A DNA stretch of 6,580 bases, taken from the NCBI GenBank assembly GCA_002392545.1, contig DGHF01000165.1, positions 1-6,580 of the forward strand, read 5' to 3'. Of this stretch, positions 4,206-6,580 are shown piece after piece; position 1 is the first letter of the stretch; each line of letters begins with the position of its first letter. This stretch comes from Ruminococcus sp. UBA3855 (GTDB lineage Bacteria > Bacillota > Clostridia > Oscillospirales > Ruminococcaceae). The notes below the pieces were generated by a model. That model worked only from the letters and a program-made list of their open reading frames with translations, did no database searches and was not told where the DNA came from. A program made the translations under genes and the position numbers.

Positions 4206-6419
4206 ATGTTCGAAAGACTGCTTGCAAAGCGGTACATAATAACACAAAAGCGACATTCTATTTTAACAGTTTGCAGTATTATAGTAGCGATTGCCTTAAT
4301 GACAAGCCTTTTCACAGCATTTTCCACGGCGATGGGCTGTATTCGTGACATTGCCTATCATAATGCACCCTATCACTATAAAATCATGCACTTGACGTTA
4401 CAGCAGGCGCAGGAAATGGAAACTCAATTTCCAGAGGCTGAAAGCGTGAAACTCGTCACCGAAAAAGATTATACTTGTAGTATCGAACTTTTCATGAAAG
4501 ACTATATCGGCGACACAAGAGAATATTTTCTTGCACACGGAATTGAAACGGTAGGGAATGAATTTTTCGACTGGAATCAGAACTTGACCAATCAAGACTT
4601 GATTGATTTGAATGCTCGTGCAAGAATGGCACAGTATTTCGCCATGTTCTATGTGTTAATATGCCTGATTGCCGTCATGCTCAGACTGATGATTGACACG
4701 GCTTTTGAAGTCTCCTCGAAAGAGCGTGAACGACAGTTCGGAGTATTGCAGTCAATTGGTGCAACCCCGAAACAGATTGTGAATATCATCACATTTGAGG
4801 GCTTGCTGTTGAGTGCAATCGGCATTCCGTTGGGGGTGCTGTGCGGTGTCGGCTTAGGATATGGAGTATATCAGGCTATCCTGTCAAGCGGAGTAGCAGA
4901 AGTCTATCTGGGCGCGGATAATGCAAATTTAATGCAATTCCATGTGAACACCTTGTTACTGGTAGCATCAGCCATCACAGGGCTTGTATGGGTGCTGTTG
5001 TCGGCATACGGTACAGGCATGAGAATTATTAAAATGACCCCCATTCAGGCAATCAGCAACCGCAGTAACACCGTGAAAAAAGTCCGCAGACATTCCATTT
5101 TTGGCTTACTGTTCGGATGGATGGGAAAAATGGCTTCCCGAAATAATCGCCGTCAGCCGAAACGGTTTATTATTACGACTGTTTCATTGACATTATCCAT
5201 ATTATTATTTTCCTGCTTTAATATTGTCATGGAGAAATTTGAAACATTGATGGATAAATCAATTCAGGCAGTTTATGACGGTTTTGTCTGTGACTTTATG
5301 TTTGAGGCAGTCAAACCCGAAAGGGGAAGTGATGATATAAGCCGGATTTCCCCTGATGAAGTCATTTCCATTGGGGAGGAGCTGGAAAATGTCGGATATT
5401 TCAAAAATGTAGCTTATGACATTACACAAGGGAGAAAATTTGTACATCCAGATGATACTAAAAAATGGTCTTCCGTGTCTTATGTCAATGAAGCAGAATA
5501 TCATATTCAATTTCCTGATGCCCCTGTCACTTATGACGAACTCACAAAAGCCAACGGCTATTTATTGGTAAATTATGGTGATGTTTCTGAAAATTATCTT
5601 CCCGTTGAAAAAAATAATGCAGTTCAGGTTGTCATCAATAATGGTTTTCGGGAAATTGAGGAAAAAAAGAAAAAAGGCATGAGCATGGAAGAAATCGAAC
5701 AAGAAGACAAAATTCGAGAGTTCCCCATTGCTTATCGCTATCAATTTCCTGAAAATCAAGGATGGTACGGCGGTTTTGGTTATCAATTGATACAGACAAT
5801 TGACTATTATCAGGAGCATGACAGCGAATTATACGGAAATTCTGAAGTTTATGCAACTTACAGCTGTGACATTGTGGATGATAAGGACTACCCTGCATTG
5901 ATGGCATGGGTGGAAAATAACCCTGATATTGAAATGGATGAATACCAAAATTTCTATTTGCAGAGAAAGAAACTTCGTACCATGACTTCCGCCATTGAAA
6001 TTGGTGTCATGTTCCTGAATGTCATGATTGCTTTAATTGCCATTGTGAATATGGTCAATATTCTTTCAACTGGAATTTTGAACCGCAAATCTGAATTGGC
6101 TTCACTGCAATGCATCGGCATGACAGAGGGGCAGTTATACGGCATGACGGCGATTGAATGCGTTCAATATGCCTTGATTTCAGGAGTGACAGCATCATTA
6201 TTGAGTTTTGCTGTGATTTTCCTGACGGAACATTTTGTGGAATTGATTGGAGCAGAAGATTTTTATCAAGGTGTCGGAAAAATCAGCTATACCGCCCCAT
6301 TACCTCGAATTTGGATTTGTGCGCTGGTGGCTTTTGCGGTGGCTTTGATAGCTTCTTTCATTCCGCTGAAAAATATGCAGAAAGAATCCCTCTCCGAACA
6401 AATCCGCAGTATTGACTAA
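4206..6419 (+). CDS. ABC transporter permease with two FtsX domains (737 aa)
   Basis: This is the membrane partner of the preceding ATPase. The predicted membrane segments are about 18-42, 144-165, 197-225 and 248-270 (first unit) and 321-343, 597-623, 654-674 and 702-722 (second unit). Each unit is one helix, an outside domain, then three helices, as in FtsX/MacB permeases. The coupling segments that face the ATPase are SSKERERQFGVLQSIGATPK (170-189) and NRKSELASLQCIGMTEGQL (626-644). The outside domains are about 100 residues (43-143) and a large one of about 250 (344-596), containing a highly charged stretch EEKKKKGMSMEEIEQEDK (485-502). BceB-type permeases have ten segments with one big loop between segments 7 and 8, so this is a related but different layout. 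AGGGGG (4192-4197) precedes the ATG by eight bases. The likely role is removing or shielding against an antimicrobial compound; no substrate can be read from the sequence. Confidence 0.93.
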   Translation: MFERLLAKRYIITQKRHSILTVCSIIVAIALMTSLFTAFSTAMGCIRDIAYHNAPYHYKIMHLTLQQAQEMETQFPEAESVKLVTEKDYTCSIELFMKDYIGDTREYFLAHGIETVGNEFFDWNQNLTNQDLIDLNARARMAQYFAMFYVLICLIAVMLRLMIDTAFEVSSKERERQFGVLQSIGATPKQIVNIITFEGLLLSAIGIPLGVLCGVGLGYGVYQAILSSGVAEVYLGADNANLMQFHVNTLLLVASAITGLVWVLLSAYGTGMRIIKMTPIQAISNRSNTVKKVRRHSIFGLLFGWMGKMASRNNRRQPKRFIITTVSLTLSILLFSCFNIVMEKFETLMDKSIQAVYDGFVCDFMFEAVKPERGSDDISRISPDEVISIGEELENVGYFKNVAYDITQGRKFVHPDDTKKWSSVSYVNEAEYHIQFPDAPVTYDELTKANGYLLVNYGDVSENYLPVEKNNAVQVVINNGFREIEEKKKKGMSMEEIEQEDKIREFPIAYRYQFPENQGWYGGFGYQLIQTIDYYQEHDSELYGNSEVYATYSCDIVDDKDYPALMAWVENNPDIEMDEYQNFYLQRKKLRTMTSAIEIGVMFLNVMIALIAIVNMVNILSTGILNRKSELASLQCIGMTEGQLYGMTAIECVQYALISGVTASLLSFAVIFLTEHFVELIGAEDFYQGVGKISYTAPLPRIWICALVAFAVALIASFIPLKNMQKESLSEQIRSID

Positions 6420-6424
6420 ATTTG

Positions 6425-6462
6425 ACAGCTCCTTTGCGTAATGCAGGGGAGCTGTATTTTTT
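6425..6462 (+). terminator. Rho-independent terminator of the transporter operon
   Basis: ACAGCTCC (6425-6432) pairs with GGAGCTGT (6448-6455). The stem continues inward through G-T pairs and TGC/GCA around a short GTAAT loop, and is followed by ATTTTTT. It begins six bases after the permease stop and separates that operon from the next promoter. Confidence 0.9.
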
Positions 6463-6464
6463 AC

Positions 6465-6494
6465 TTGACAGTTTGGTATGAATTATGTTATAAT
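6465..6494 (+). promoter_or_regulatory. Consensus promoter of the DegV-family gene
   Basis: TTGACA (6465-6470) and TATAAT (6489-6494) are separated by 18 bases, and the -10 is extended by TG at 6486-6487. The promoter starts right at the end of the terminator T-run, so the DegV gene is a separate transcription unit with a leader of about 35 bases. Confidence 0.85.
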
Positions 6495-6533
6495 GAATTT
6501 AACAAATCAAAATTATTGGGAGGAATTTACTTC

Positions 6534-6580
6534 ATGAAAACGGCAATCATGACGGATACTAACAGCGGTATCAGTTCCGC
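6534..6580 (+). CDS. DegV-family protein, N-terminus only (partial)
   Basis: The frame starts at ATG 6534 with GGGAGG (6518-6523) ten bases upstream and runs off the right edge after 15 codons. The first residues MKTAIMTDTNSGISS match the strongly conserved DegV opening (K-x-A-I-x-TD-x-NSGI), where the TD and NSG residues belong to the fatty-acid binding region. DegV/FakB-type proteins bind acyl chains and, in well-studied Firmicutes, present fatty acids to the kinase FakA for phosphorylation. Whether this one does so cannot be judged from 15 residues. It is the start of a typical housekeeping-type gene and is not part of the transport module. Confidence 0.85.
   Translation, partial: MKTAIMTDTNSGISS

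Noticed and set aside
5259..5907. Minus-strand frames inside the permease gene
   Set aside because: They are antisense to a clearly conserved membrane protein gene; their Phe/Ile-rich composition follows from the A-rich coding strand.

Overview
The window looks like a chromosomal segment of a low-to-moderate GC Gram-positive bacterium, most likely a gut-type member of the Clostridia. This is inferred from the strong AGGAGG-type ribosome binding sites, the TTGACA/TATAAT promoters, the tRNA genes with encoded CCA, the DegV-family gene and the architecture of the two-component/ABC module. Species cannot be told from sequence reading alone.

Region 1 (1-1173, plus strand) is a tight run of very small phage-type genes: the tail of an unknown protein, a 50-residue LysM protein, a DUF6275-like protein, a DUF2829/Tad2-like protein (the family of the Thoeris anti-defence protein Tad2), a protein resembling the phage family called crAss001_48-related, and a 26-residue hydrophobic peptide. 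The genes overlap or are separated by only a few bases, so they read as one transcription unit entering from the left. This looks like the edge of a prophage or other mobile element, although no integrase or other mobility gene is visible.

Region 2 (1174-1614) is an AT-rich gap of about 120 bases with no convincing gene, then a strong hairpin, then two minus-strand tRNA genes (Ser-GGA and Leu-GAG) driven by a consensus promoter. The 3' end of the tRNA-Ser gene faces the phage-like block, which is the usual side for an element integrated at a tRNA gene.

Region 3 (1690-6419) is a complete sensing and transport module. A minus-strand response regulator/histidine kinase operon is divergent from a plus-strand ABC ATPase/FtsX-type permease operon. 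The intergenic region of about 160 bases carries two opposed promoters and a palindrome, TTACA-N4-TGTAA, which matches the consensus recalled for BceR-like regulators of antimicrobial-peptide resistance modules. The likely logic is this: the short-loop membrane kinase responds to an envelope-active compound, perhaps through the transporter itself; the OmpR-type regulator then activates the transporter operon, whose -10 box is perfect but whose -35 is poor; and the transporter removes or shields against the compound. The permease has two FtsX units (eight predicted membrane segments) rather than the ten-segment BceB layout, and the kinase H-box is of the common HisKA type, so this is Bce-like in logic but not clearly a Bce system by family.

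Region 4 (6425-6580) holds a strong terminator for the transporter operon, a new consensus promoter and the first 15 codons of a DegV-family gene that runs off the right edge.
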